A program made the position numbers and the translations under genes. Below, one piece after another: positions 1 to 9,737 of a stretch of DNA of 64,000 nt (its first letter is position 1; every line of letters starts with the position of its first letter). Origin of the DNA: Undaria pinnatifida (taxonomy: Eukaryota > Sar > Phaeophyceae > Laminariales > Alariaceae); NCBI GenBank assembly GCA_012845835.1, contig JABAKD010000013.1, forward strand, positions 15,715,232 to 15,779,231, written 5' to 3'. The notes under the pieces are model-generated. The model was not told the origin of the DNA, searched no databases, and was given only the letters and a program-made list of their open reading frames with translations.

Positions 1-787
1 AGGTGATTATAGTCCCGCGCACGAAACGCCTCATTATGTTCGTTAAATGCTCGTAATTTTGGTATTGTGCCTCATTGCACGATGCCTGGTTATTTTGGTA
101 TGGAATGAGCGAAAATAATTGGTTTCAACACGTTGGTGATGTTTCATGTGCTGACACCATCTGGCCTCATCATTATTGGGGTGAGGAATATGCCGTCTGG
201 TGGATTGTGCGTCAAGCAGCGGGCGTTAGTGTCCGCGTATTGTTGCTATAACTAAGGAGCTACATTGGGTGCGTTATTATTTGATAAAAGGTTGTACGTT
301 TTTGGTGCGCCAAGAGTAAAGATGTATCCTCGGGCGTCGGGCGATAAATGTTAGAGTATTGTGGTCAATAATGCGAGGGCCACTACCAGTAGCAAGCTTC
401 TACATTTTTGGTGCAGCAACAACAACGAGATATCCTGTCCTCTTCCCACGGCGAAACACATTATTGTCCCGCCCAGTGCCATTTTTGCACCGGTACGACC
501 TACTGCACGTGTTCTCTTGCAGACTCATCCATGGTTTTTCCCAGTGAATGGGCTAGTACTGGAACACATACACTTTTCGCTTTTATAATATTATTATAGA
601 CGTGCTAAAATCCGTGCGCTTTTCTTTGTATGGCGTTTAGCATACCCTACTCGAAAACATAGATTGAAAACTACACTACACTACTTCATGCCATTATCAT
701 TGCAAATATTCACCTTTAAAAACCATGATTTGGTTACTCATTAATCGTGTTTTTTTTTTTTGCTTGACTCCCGACACTACTCTGCAG
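1..787 (+). other. probable last intron of the dynein heavy chain gene
   Basis: No reading frame here resembles dynein, and the acceptor of the downstream dynein exon ends this stretch: a T-rich tract followed by CTGCAG at 782-787. The window opens with AGGTGATT, which could be the donor of the preceding exon, so the whole stretch may be one intron of about 785 bp. The sequence is AT-rich with no repeat that I recognise. That the donor lies exactly at base 2-3 is a guess. Confidence 0.4.
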
Positions 788-1104
788 GCACATCGATGGC
801 ATTCCCGATCACTGGGCTGGTGCTGGAAGGAGCCGGCTGGAGCGACGCAACCAAGACCCTGGCGTTTTCCAAGGACCACCGCAGAGGTCTGGCCCTCTGC
901 CAACTGTGCTGGACCCGCCGCCCCGACGGTGCTAACGATGACGAACAATTCGCTGATCCGTCGGGGGTGGCTGTTCCGGTCTATCTCCATGGCCGACGCA
1001 GCGAGCTAATTTTGACGGTGGATTTACCAGCGCCGAAGGAGATCTTGCCCCTGGTATGGCGCCAGAGGGGAGTGGCGCTGTTGGCTTGGGGACCTCCCGT
1101 GTAG
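788..1104 (+). CDS. dynein heavy chain, C-terminal exon (IFT dynein-2 type)
   Basis: This is the terminal coding exon of a dynein heavy chain, the motor subunit that moves cargo towards microtubule minus ends. It starts after the acceptor CTGCAG (787), with two bases completing a split codon, and ends at TAG 1102-1104, giving about 105 residues. The order of motifs is that of the dynein C-terminal domain: GLVLEGAGW, then a proline/cysteine-containing stretch, then VPVYLHGRR, LTVDLP and RGVALLAW near the end. The spacing from VPVY to DLP is short and lacks the longer insert typical of axonemal heavy chains. That points to the intraflagellar-transport (cytoplasmic dynein-2) class, though an axonemal type is not excluded. 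The upstream exons lie outside the window. Family assignment is from motif recognition; the class is inference. Confidence 0.75.
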
Positions 1105-1109
1105 CGGTT

Positions 1110-1560
1110 GGTGTTGGGTGCTTGCATCATCGTGGAGTCGTGTTGATGAGCTTTGGGGTTAGACTTGTGTCATCGGGGACCTCCGTGTTAGTGTTGGTCT
1201 CGGGTCGTGCGGGGCGGGCTTACACCATCGCGGAGCGGAGATAGGGTGCGCTGTATTGTAGTGGCGGTGTTGGTGTGTTGGTGGGTGCTTGCATCGTCGC
1301 GGAGTCTTGGAGGTTGCGGGGTGGACTTGCATCATCAGAGACTTCTCTTGCTGTGCTGGTGTGGGTGGGTGTTGGATGGGCTTGCACAATCGATGAACTC
1401 CCGTGCCGTGATGTGGGTGCGTGTGGGGTGGGCTTACATCATCGCGGAAAGGGGGTAGGGTGCGCTGTGGCGGTGTTGGTGGGGGCGGGGTGGGCTTGCA
1501 TCACCGCAGACCGGGGTGAGTGGGTGCAGGGTGGCCGTGTATCATCGTGGAGCGGGCCGG
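1110..1560 (+). repeat. degenerate minisatellite downstream of the dynein gene
   Basis: A motif close to GGGCTTGCATCATCGCGGA recurs about eight times (near 1115, 1218, 1286, 1323, 1376, 1428, 1491 and 1532) with irregular spacing of 37-103 bp in GT-rich sequence. The several open frames here are by-products of the repeat. A similar piece, GGCATCGTCGCGGAG, occurs near 4240. Confidence 0.6.
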
Positions 1561-1689
1561 GGTAGGAGGGTTCGCCGAAATGTACGGCGTAGCCGACAGG
1601 TAACATGCGGTACTTGGCCTGGTTTCGATGTTTTGGCGGTAGGGGAACCAGTTTTGGCGTGCACATGACTTCCCGCGCTTTTCTCGTTT

Positions 1690-1860
1690 TTTTTAACGGA
1701 TCAGGACCCGGCCCGAGGGTTGGGGGAGGGTTTTTTTCAAAACTCACGGATCGAGTCGGGTCGGGTCGGGACGTGTTCGAAACTTCGAGAGTGGATTCAG
1801 GAGATTTTCAAACCTCACGGGTTGGGCCGGGCAACCCTGCCTCGATCCGATCCGTGAAAG
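1690..1860 (+). repeat. GGGTCGGGTC-rich dispersed repeat
   Basis: The segment mixes CGGGTCGGGTCGGGAC words with TTTTCAAACCTCACGGG. The same combination, in the opposite orientation, occurs at 20700-20880, including TCTCGAACATTTCC and CCCGTGAGATTT. The two are copies of one repeat family. No transposase is present. Confidence 0.45.
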
Positions 1861-1869
1861 TGCCTGGAG

Positions 1870-2950
1870 ATGCTTCGCGTGCGTGTAGTATTTATTTTCA
1901 GCTAAGGTGGTAGAATGTGCTTGGCGCAAGCAGGCAAACAGTGCAGTTTGCTTGATGTACTTGCTGTGGGACTGAGCGCCATGGGCTTGGAGCTCATATC
2001 TGTGTCCCGTGCACACAAAGGTTACTTCGATTAGTGGTGGTGCGAGTGTTCTTTAGCAGTATCATAGTCAAGCACCAGAAATCTAGTGCATTACGAATGC
2101 TCCAAAGCAGTACCATAGAATGAAGCATCCGCCGTCTAATAACTCAATCACAGCGCAGGGGGGACGTATTTTTATGAACTAAATGTTCTGCTTCTGCACC
2201 TCCTATGGTCGGTTGCGGGCCTGCTGAATTGCGTGGTACCTAGTGAATACGTTTCATAACAGTGCCTTCCATCCTGAAAGTGTTGATACTGTACCTTTAT
2301 AGCAAGAGCCAGCGTTATGTGCCACGTTTGAACGGCTCGAACTTTTTCCCAATCAAAATGCACGTTACATGTCCTCTCCACGACCAAATATTATGGTCAT
2401 TGGAGGCCGCGGTTCGCCCCCTTGACTGACTGCCCTGCACTAAATCAAGTACTATAAGGTCTTGACGCGCCTACAAAGACCGATATCTTATTACACGTAA
2501 GGTACGAGCATCGTTTATTTACGGCAGTAGTAGCCAATATTTGGTCCAATGTTATTGGTTTCATCAGGTGCAATGTTCCGTATTGGTACACACAATTTTT
2601 TTTTGCTGATGATGCTGTCATTGGGTGTTGCTCTATGCACGCTATTAGTTATACAGCTCGTACAATAGTTTCTCCAGCATTCGCGTGATTCTATCTCTGC
2701 CAATAGACTACGGTATAATCTACCGTATTATCCTTTGAGAATGCCCCCCGGGGCACATAAACATTTATTTATTGATGGAAACTAACACCCCGGGGCGTTC
2801 TCGGAGGTAGGGAGTTGATCTATCTTTCCCAAACACAAAACCAAACACCGCGGGGCTAAAAGTTCACGCGGTGTTGGTCTTTCTTTCTTGTGCATTCTTG
2901 TTACGACAAACGTTTCAACATCGCAGATCGGTCTACGTAGATTGTCGCTT
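1870..2950. other. no gene seen; short GC palindromes
   Basis: No supported coding region. The words CCCCGGGGC or close variants occur at about 2740, 2790, 2850 and again near 3530, twice inside the similar context ACACCCCGGGGC followed by GAGG. I cannot assign them. Confidence 0.4.
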
Positions 2951-2951
2951 G

Positions 2952-3443
2952 ATGCTCTCAGTGAGTCTTGAGGTACCATACGGCGTTTTGGCGTTGCGCA
3001 CCGGCAGGCCTGTGGCGCAGCGCAAATGGTATGATATGTTTGTTGGCAGGAGTACCGAGATGGTGCTCGATTTCAAGTTGATGGGCATCATGGTTTCAAT
3101 GCAAAAAAGCATCAACGGCGGCAGCAACAGCAACGACAACATCAACATTGTTGCCGAAGTGAACGCCTTGAATTTTTCCGTGAACCCCCTGTGGGGTGGA
3201 CAACAACTAGTATTTGCACTCTGTCGGTGTGCAAAAAATATGACTGCACCCCATGTGTCTGATTGGTTGAGGACTGCACCAATCGGCCCGCTGATTATGT
3301 TTGGCAAAACTCATACGAAACATGCGGTGGAGCCGCGGCACCGCCCTTGCCGGCCTCGAGTCCCCCAAGGGTTGGGGTTAGGGTTAGTTAGGGTTAGGGT
3401 TAGGGGTGGGGTCGGGTTGGGTCTAGACCGACGTGCAAGATAA
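2952..3443 (+). CDS. unrecognised open reading frame, 163 residues
   Basis: An ATG-started frame runs through a moderately coding-like stretch (residues such as KWYDMFVGR, MVLDFKLMGIMVSMQ and an SNSNDNINI low-complexity run) and then into a telomere-like repeat, where it encodes GLGLGLVRVRVRGG. I recognise no domain. The frame is open on the opposite strand over much of the same stretch, and its 3' half is plainly repeat-derived. It may be a gene fragment or chance. Confidence 0.15.
   Translation: MLSVSLEVPYGVLALRTGRPVAQRKWYDMFVGRSTEMVLDFKLMGIMVSMQKSINGGSNSNDNINIVAEVNALNFSVNPLWGGQQLVFALCRCAKNMTAPHVSDWLRTAPIGPLIMFGKTHTKHAVEPRHRPCRPRVPQGLGLGLVRVRVRGGVGLGLDRRAR
3375..3406 (+). repeat. interstitial telomere-like (TTAGGG)n tract
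   Basis: GGGTTAGGGTTAG followed by TTAGGGTTAGGGTTAGGGG, slightly interrupted. It is one of several short TTAGGG tracts in the window, all reading TTAGGG on the + strand. Confidence 0.85.
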
Positions 3444-3765
3444 GTCGGTGTGCGGTCATTTTCTTTTACACGCCGATAATTCAAATAGAGATTGCTCGTG
3501 GGGCGGCAAAAAAATAGACGAAAAAACAACACCCCGGGGCAAAATCAGAGGTACTACTGCTGAAGGGGATGTCAACAGTACTCCGAGTGGGGGATGCGTG
3601 GTTGGTCTTGTTGGGAAGCGTGCCCCTCATGGGTTCCGGTGTCTTTGGTTGGTCTCTTTAGGCGTCATTTACATGCAGTACCCGGTATTATACCAGCTGC
3701 AAACTATCCGTGGGTTGCTTTTGCTTAGGATTGTTGCAAGGGAAACACACTCATAATATTATGTC

Positions 3766-3842
3766 TGTAGTCTAGTCTAGAGACTAGACTAGCTGACGAC
3801 AAAACTCTACTCTAGACTAGTCTAGACTATCGACTAGTATTA
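3766..3842. repeat. palindromic CTAGACTAG cluster
   Basis: Overlapping words TCTAGTCTAGAGACTAGACT and TCTAGACTAGTCTAGACTA form nested inverted repeats around an 18-bp centre. No gene is associated. Confidence 0.6.
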
Positions 3843-3889
3843 GATTGAAACGATTGAATTTGTGTTTTTTACCGGGGTGGGGTATTCCT

Positions 3890-4085
3890 CCACACTCTAG
3901 AGTAATACTTCGTACAAATCGACGCGAGTCGACGAGGGAAGAAAGTAAGAAAATGCTGAATCCTTCTCGCGATAAAAATGAAGGCACGTACAGCAGTGGG
4001 AAGGGGGGAGGAAGGCCCGCTATGTGACCCCGGGTCTGAGTTACTATTACTACTGGGAGGGAGGGCGAGAGTAGTGCAAGGATAA
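3890..4085 (+). mobile_element. SINE-B fragment (body, no tRNA head)
   Basis: Shares CGACGCGAGTCGACGAGG, GAAGAAA, CGCGATAAAAATGAAGGCAC, GTGGGAAGGGGGGAGGA, TATGTGACCCCGG, CTGAGTTACTA and CTGGGAGGGAG, in that order, with copies at 28640, 51675 (minus) and 55885 (minus). The tRNA-like head is missing, so the copy is 5'-truncated. Confidence 0.7.
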
Positions 4086-4107
4086 CAGACTAGTCTAAAT
4101 GAGATGG

Positions 4108-4165
4108 AAAAAAAAAACGAGTGACTGGAGCCTGTCCTGTGACCACGGACTTGATTATGCGAACA
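4108..4165 (+). mobile_element. truncated LINE 3' end
   Basis: GTGACTGGAGCCTGTCCTGT, then GACCACGGACTTGATTATGCG and a short AACAAC tail, matches the 3' terminus of the LINE family seen at 42540 and 45060. Only the last 50-60 bp are present. Confidence 0.6.
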
Positions 4166-4169
4166 ACAG

Positions 4170-4870
4170 CAGAGATTGATGTGCTCCCTTCCGTGGTCGC
4201 ATTGTCATGACAAAGCTAAACGAGCGCGGGCTTGGCTTCGGCATCGTCGCGGAGCGGACGTCTTTGACCTTAGCTTTGGTGGTGTTGTGGAGCTGTTGAT
4301 TGTAGTATAGCGTATACTGCTGCAGAGGACTTTTCTCGATAGATCGATGCAGTCGCATGTGCGCACTGGTAGCGGTATGCACTCGTCACACACGGAGGCT
4401 CTCGGTTGACGATTCAAGCTGATTCAAGCTCAGCCCAACCGTTGGCCACCACCTTCGCCACCACCAACACCAACACCAACACCGCTCTACAATTATTTTA
4501 GGTCTGTAGCAGGAGCACTGTGTACGAGTTATCGCCAATCAAGTACCTCGGGTACCTGGTAGCAGGCACTGCCGTTCGTGCTGGCTCTGGGCTGGCTGCC
4601 GGTTGAACGTCTATAAACAGGAACGGCAACCCCTGAAAAAACGCCACCTTGATGGAGCACCCATCAGGCCCATCCTGGCAACCGTACGAATGACATTTCC
4701 GCTCCTTCCCGCGTCACCAAGCCTTGTTGTACTTCTCGTGAAGGATCGAGGGACTGCTGTGCTTGACAGTGTGCTAGTAGCTAACAGATACCAAAACACA
4801 CTACGCCAGTACCCACGGAGGTTTCAGCACAAGCTCCAGAGGGAGGCCTACCTGTGCATACCAAGTGGAG
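4170..4870. other. no gene supported
   Basis: Overlapping frames on both strands show no domain. A short (CACCAA)n tract lies at about 4455-4485. TACCTGGTA occurs at 4553. Confidence 0.4.
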
Positions 4871-4876
4871 GACACA

Positions 4877-5166
4877 ATGCTGGTCGGTCTTTTATGGCCT
4901 GCAGATATTACTAGCAGGACAACGTCAAGCTCGACCTGTAACGGCTGCCACGTGTCCAGAGGCTTGCGTATACTACTAGTAGCGGCAGCCACGCTGAGCG
5001 TGGCTCTGAGCATAACGCTGGCACCCAGCGCTAATTGGAGCCTCTTCACTCCGCCTGCAAACCTGCCGTCGTGGTGGTCCAGCCAACCAAAAGTATGTGC
5101 TACTGGGAGCAGTACGGCGAGAGCGAGGCAATTTTGGGGAGCACGGAAACAACTCCACGAAAACAG
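4877..5166 (+). CDS. possible 5' exon of a membrane-anchored protein
   Basis: From ATG 4877 the frame encodes about 96 residues with a single hydrophobic segment (ILLVAAATLSVALSITLA, about residues 35-52) followed by a Trp/Pro-rich stretch. It reaches a possible splice donor, AACAG|GTGAGA, at 5166/5167, two bases before the frame closes. A short cytoplasmic tail, one membrane span and a lumenal stem would suit a type II Golgi enzyme, but no catalytic domain is visible and no downstream exon was found. A longer frame on the minus strand covers the same bases. The donor is the main support. Confidence 0.25.
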
Positions 5167-5466
5167 GTGAGAGGACGTGACATGTAAGGACGAGGTTACC
5201 AGGGACCCCGTATGTACAGCGACGTAAAAAACTAGGAGGTACCTGGTGGGTTTTATCATCCGCACGGCTTCTAGGAGAGCGTACAGCAGTACACATGTCG
5301 CAGTGTGGCCATGCTGCGCGCGTGTCGTGCAGCTCGTTGCGTTCGAATTCGAACACATCCGCTGCCTCGGCATTTGGCTGCATCGTGTTTGTATGCTGCT
5401 GCTGTCGCTGTGATGGTAGTGCAGTCGGCTATCCATGGCTGTGATATTGCATGTATGACATCGTTG

Positions 5467-5523
5467 GAGACGAGACAGACGAGATGGACGAGACAGACAG
5501 AACAGACGAGACAGACGAGACGA
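5467..5523 (+). repeat. GAGACAGAC microsatellite-like tract
   Basis: Imperfect repeats of GACGAGACAGAC with interruptions. Confidence 0.75.
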
Positions 5524-5671
5524 CTATTAATAGCCGAAGGTTACGGCAAAGGAGCAGCTCTTGCTGTACATGTCAGGACAGTACACGGCGTGGTGACAGC
5601 ACTTCCCAGGGATTCACACTATTCTAGAGGTGAACTTTGTTTTTCAAGGGCTGTGTAATTAAAAAACAAAA

Positions 5672-5765
5672 ATCGAGGACGTCAGCCGTGAGTTCGACGA
5701 ATTTCTGGTCAATACTCATCTTTGCAAGCTGCGTTGTCGGTTGTGATATACTATGTGGGTGAGTT
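5672..5765 (-). repeat. MSxD dispersed element, copy 1
   Basis: Contains TCATCTTTGCAAGCTGCG preceded by the complement of a short reading frame that on the minus strand reads MSIDQKFVELTADVL. The closest relative is at 57000-57120, which also shares the downstream ATGTGGGTGAGTTTTT. See the finding on this family. Confidence 0.7.
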
Positions 5766-5861
5766 TTTTAAATGAGAGCTGTCCTATTTTTTTTGTTTTT
5801 GAAAAATATACGTATAACTTGCACAAGTACTGAACGAAAACTGAAGATGGTTTATAAATCA

Positions 5862-6035
5862 GACTGCCTAACATCACCATGTTGACCCCTGATAGCTACA
5901 CTGTAGTTGCAAGGGGAGTCGCCGACCTATATCCTTAATGAGGACACACAACCCGTAATACGCGCGATCGGAGTATCACACACAGCTTGCAAAGATGAGT
6001 TTCGACAAAATCTTCGATCTGGACAAGTTCCCGAC
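5862..6035 (+). repeat. MSxD dispersed element, copy 2 (long form)
   Basis: Long form of the family. It begins GACTGCCTAACATCACC, contains CTGATAGCTACACTGTAG, GGGGAGTCGCCGACCTATAT, GAGGACACACAACCCG and CGCGCGATCGGAGTATCACA, and ends in ATGAGTTTCGACAAAATCTTC, which encodes MSFDKIFDL. It is nearly the same as 15785-15990 and the inverse of 32520-32695. Confidence 0.75.
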
Positions 6036-6039
6036 GTAC

Positions 6040-7090
6040 ATACACAAACCTACCCTACCGCATAGCAGCGGGATACCCCTACTGGCCATGACAACAGCAA
6101 GAGCAGAGGCACGCGATGCCATGTGCAGCAGGCGAACTCTGCCATCTCAGCACCTGCACACCTAAAGCCCCCGACGGTCACCAATGCCGAGGAGGATGTG
6201 GCGGCAGACTGCACGGCATATGCGGCGAGGTGGAGGAGAAAGGCGAGAGCGAAATTAATCGCATCTGTCATACGTGCTCAAGAGGGCACGGATGATGATG
6301 ATCGAAGCGCATGCATCGAAGCCATCTCGCCAGACTGATGTCCGGGCGTATTTTGACGCGTAGATCAATGCGAGCTGTTTTGCTGCACACGTGTTGAATG
6401 AGTCGCTTTTTTTCGGGGTTTACTTCTTGGTGTTTTTTTTCGTAATAACTTCAAGCCAACCCCAATAACGTGGGTGGCGCAGTGTAGTGTGGGGTGTTCT
6501 TCAAGAAACGGAGGGAGAGCGTGCGGGAAGGACATTAGCTTGGGCCCTTATTGTGCCTGTGCTCTCTTTGTTGAACGTGTTCCTCCCCGCTTTTTGTCTG
6601 TAGGTGTCTGGGTTTTGTTGAAAAGGTGTTTTTTTGTGTAGGTGGACTCGCGTGCTCGCTTTTGGAATGTTTTTTGGATATTTTCCTGCAGCTTTCATTG
6701 TAGGGTGTTCCCTTGTGATTGTTTTTCCCATGTCCACGGAACCATCGATGCATAATGAAACAACAACCATCGGGTTGTGCACCCAGACACACCTGTTGGG
6801 ACACTCAGCGTTTATTGCGTAACATGTCGTGGACCAAATATCCTCTCGACTGTCCAGGATTTGGTTTTCACCGTTGCGCAGTACGCTAGTTCTGCACATC
6901 TGTATTTGCACCAACGTGCATGTTCTCTTCCTATTACCAGGTATTGAGCGGCCTCGGGCTTCTATCCGCGTGGCGGCACTGATATCTATTCAACCCCTGG
7001 CTGGTTGCATACACTACAGCAGTAGTAGTGCCACCTTCAAAACCGTCGTTGTTGCCTATGATACACCTCCGTTCCCCTTGCCGCCTCGGT
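6040..7090. other. no gene supported
   Basis: A frame at 6123-6338 (71 residues, Ala-rich, ending DDDDRSACIEAISPD) has a weak nucleotide echo near 20104 (GCATGCTTCAAAGCCATC), but no domain is recognisable. The rest shows no coding signal I can defend. Confidence 0.35.
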
Positions 7091-7092
7091 AA

Positions 7093-7112
7093 GGCATGCC
7101 TCGAGGCATGCC
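7093..7112. repeat. perfect 20-bp palindrome
   Basis: GGCATGCCTCGAGGCATGCC equals its own reverse complement. It lies in a gene-poor stretch with no promoter context that I can see. Confidence 0.9.
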
Positions 7113-7119
7113 CTAGCAG

Positions 7120-8340
7120 GCTTGTAGCGAGTGGGGGGGGTCTTTCTGGCGGGTGGAAGGCCGGACTCGCCCTTAAGGAGTGATACCGTCTTGCTGCTGC
7201 GTGTGGCCGCGAGGCTAAGACGTGGCGGTAGAGCGGAAAAGTTGGGTCGTGCGTGGTGCGTTAGGCTTGGTCACCTACGATTCGCGCGTTTTTTTAGGCA
7301 GCAGGGGCGGAGCAGCAATGCTTAATCGGGATGCTCGTGCGCGGAGGCAGGCGCCACCACGAGCCACGCTACGGGGCAGTCTTGGTTTCAGTCCAGGGAA
7401 CTGCGCTGGCAGGAGGCTGGATTCAACCACGAAGGAGGAGGGCGACTGAACGTCGGCGGGCGGGGAAGAGACGGATTGAACTCTCCCTGAACGGGAACTT
7501 TTATTTTTCAGATCAGCACCGCAAGCTGCGTGGAGCATTTTTTTTCGGGGGACGGGGGAGAAGGGGAACCGATTGGAATTGAGCGTTTAACGAAAGCAAG
7601 TGCGAATGAGCGGGCCGGGTGAGCTAAGGCGATGAGGCGGCCATGGAGAACCACAGCAGGAGGATGGCACACGGAAACCCACGACCCGCACGCACACCAT
7701 CATCACGAGAGCAGCGATCGTCTTTTTTCAGGGGGGTTTTACAAGGCAATAGTACAACATGTTACTTACGTCACTGACTTTTGTGAGTTGGTAGAGTCGT
7801 ATATCCTTCATGGGGAACGGCCCCCCGCAAACTTCAATTTTCAGGCACGGGCGTCGTAGCTGCTCTGCAACCTGTCAGATAACCCGGGAAGACGGGGCGA
7901 TCATTGATATTTGTATGGTGGTTTTTGGTTCGATTGCTCTTTTTTCACTGTATGCCCGCGGGTCGTCACTCTGACAGCACTCCAGACAGTAGGCGGGTTC
8001 GTTTGTGGTCACGACTACCGTGCGGTTCGTACGGTGCAGGCAACCCAACCGCTGTAGTTTGTAGCCGCGAGTTGGTTAGTTGTGGGAACGGGGGAACTCT
8101 ATGCCGTAGTTGAGTGGATACCCGCGGCCATGTGAGTTCAATTTGCACATTGGATCATTTCACTTGTGCGCCTTGTTACCGTGCGTTTTTAGGCGGGAAA
8201 TCGTAGTACTTCCTGGACGAATTTTGCTTTCATTTGGTTTTTCGGATCTTCCTAGGGCTCCAGCACCTTTGGCTGCCCACGAACTCTAGATGTTTGACAA
8301 GAATTAATGTGATGAGACAACAACAACAACGTCCGACTCT
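7120..8340. other. no gene supported; locally GC-rich
   Basis: Several short frames overlap on both strands. One at 7632-7859 (75 residues, with a His-rich start and FYKAIVQHVTYVTDFCELVE) looks mildly protein-like, but I recognise nothing in it. Confidence 0.35.
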
Positions 8341-8359
8341 GTATCCTAGTGAGATCGCG

Positions 8360-8425
8360 AATAGTGCGCATACCAGCACTATTGGGGGTTCTGAGAACCC
8401 CAATAGAGCGGGTATGCGCACTATT
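8360..8425. repeat. long near-perfect hairpin
   Basis: Two arms of about 32 bases, AATAGTGCGCATACC... at the left and ...GGTATGCGCACTATT at the right, are complementary with very few mismatches and almost no loop. The centre is GGGGGTTCTGAGAACCCC. Confidence 0.85.
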
Positions 8426-8505
8426 TAGGCGCTTATTTGTATAGTGCGGGTGCCCGATATAGTGCGGGTGAAATCGCCTTGCACATGCCCGCACTGTAGA
8501 GGGAC
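8405..8505 (+). repeat. ATAGTGC dispersed element, copy 1
   Basis: Reads TAGGCGCTTATTTGTATAG, GCCCGATATAGTGCGGGTG and AAATCGCCTTGCAC. The reverse complement of 24385-24510 has the same words in the same order, so both are copies of one family, here fused to the hairpin. Confidence 0.6.
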
Positions 8506-8677
8506 CCTCACTGCTGTACCTTCTAGCTAATACCTTGGCATACCTGGTACTTTTATATTGTATTGGGATGTTACTGAAGGTGTACTACCGGCAAAGTCGT
8601 GGTCTCGCAATCATCCCGTACAGACCAGGTTTAATTCACAAACACCATACGCATCACTAATGAAACACAGATCTAAT

Positions 8678-8838
8678 GTACCACACAGCTTGCAAAGTTG
8701 AGTTTCAACTATTCAATCGGTTGTACTCACAGCTGACGCTTTTCAATTTTTTATTAAAAAATGTTATTACGACGCCAGCTGTGCGTTCGGTCAGCGACGC
8801 ATTTCGGGTCGATACTTATATTTGCAGGCTGCGTACCC
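8678..8838. repeat. MSxD dispersed elements, copies 3 and 4, as an inverted pair
   Basis: Copy 3 (about 8685-8745, +) has CACAGCTTGCAAAGTTGAGT and CACAGCTGACGC. Copy 4 (about 8768-8835, minus) has GACGCCAGCTGTG and TTTGCAGGCTGCG. They point away from each other across an AT-rich centre of about 25 bp, forming an imperfect inverted repeat. Confidence 0.65.
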
Positions 8839-8867
8839 GTAACTCATCGATCGCTCGTTTTAAATCT

Positions 8868-8922
8868 GATAGTATCTAATAGTATCCAATAGTATCCAAT
8901 AGTATCTACTGTAATAGTATAA
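8868..8922 (+). repeat. 11-bp repeat TAGTATCCAA
   Basis: About five copies of TAGTATCTAATAGTATCCAA-type units. Confidence 0.75.
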
Positions 8923-9234
8923 AATACAAGGTTCCCCTTCGGGATGTGTGTGTGTAACGTCAAATCCCGGGGGCGTCGCAAGGCGAAAAGGGAGACACCG
9001 GTATCACGTATATAATATTTGGCAATATGTATCTCTTTCTTATAATTAGCGATGTCAGAAAGTAATGGTATCCACATGATTGTACCTATCGATTGAAATA
9101 TTCTATCTTTCGATCCATGTACAATAACAAATTATGAAGCTTTTAACACGTTGTTTACTACACCTAAGAACTGGGTTGTATACTACATGTAACACCAAAC
9201 CTTCTAGAAAAATAAACTTGGGCGGGTGGGTGGG

Positions 9235-9444
9235 AACTTAAACTAGTCTGTATCACACCTTGGACCTGTAGCTCTGACTCTGCTCCCCTACGCGCTCCGC
9301 GTGCAGGTCGTCGCCTACACAACTGGGCCAGGTGTACCCAAGGCTATCACTCGTACGACTATGAGTTACCGCATTGATCTGATTGGTCAAACTTCTTACG
9401 TACGTACAAAACCCATATTTTCTCATACTTCGATAATATTCTGC
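9235..9444. repeat. left 210-bp direct terminal repeat of the DIRS-like element
   Basis: By eye, this is base-for-base identical to 14440-14649, from AACTTAAACTAGTCTG to CGATAATATTCTGC. It lies 3' of the recombinase gene. Confidence 0.9.
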
Positions 9445-9737
9445 TTTGCACTTTGCTTTCGAAGTTGTATTATATTAATGCGCAACCCCCCGCCCGGAGA
9501 GGGGGGTTGGAGATGGGAATACCCCGGGGCTGCCCCGCCGGCAACCCCCCGCTAACATCCGTATACACGAGTCAACTCCCAAACCAACTGGCGACATCGA
9601 ACTCTCGACGCCAGCCTCCAGCACAAACTGGTAGTAGACCCGTATTACGGATGTAGTCTCACCTCCCCGCCCCCCCCCTACTCACGAATCGTAGAGTGCA
9701 CACTGAATAACACACTTCTTTGTGATTCCGCGTTTGC

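Noticed and set aside
4801-5436. 211-codon minus-strand frame
   Set aside because: No domain. It is antisense to a plus-strand stretch with a hydrophobic segment and a donor-like site, and its composition looks like a shadow.
5862-6035. Hammerhead ribozyme in the MSxD element (CTGATAGC and GAGGAC words)
   Set aside because: The conserved CTGATGA and GAAA core with a proper three-stem arrangement is not present.
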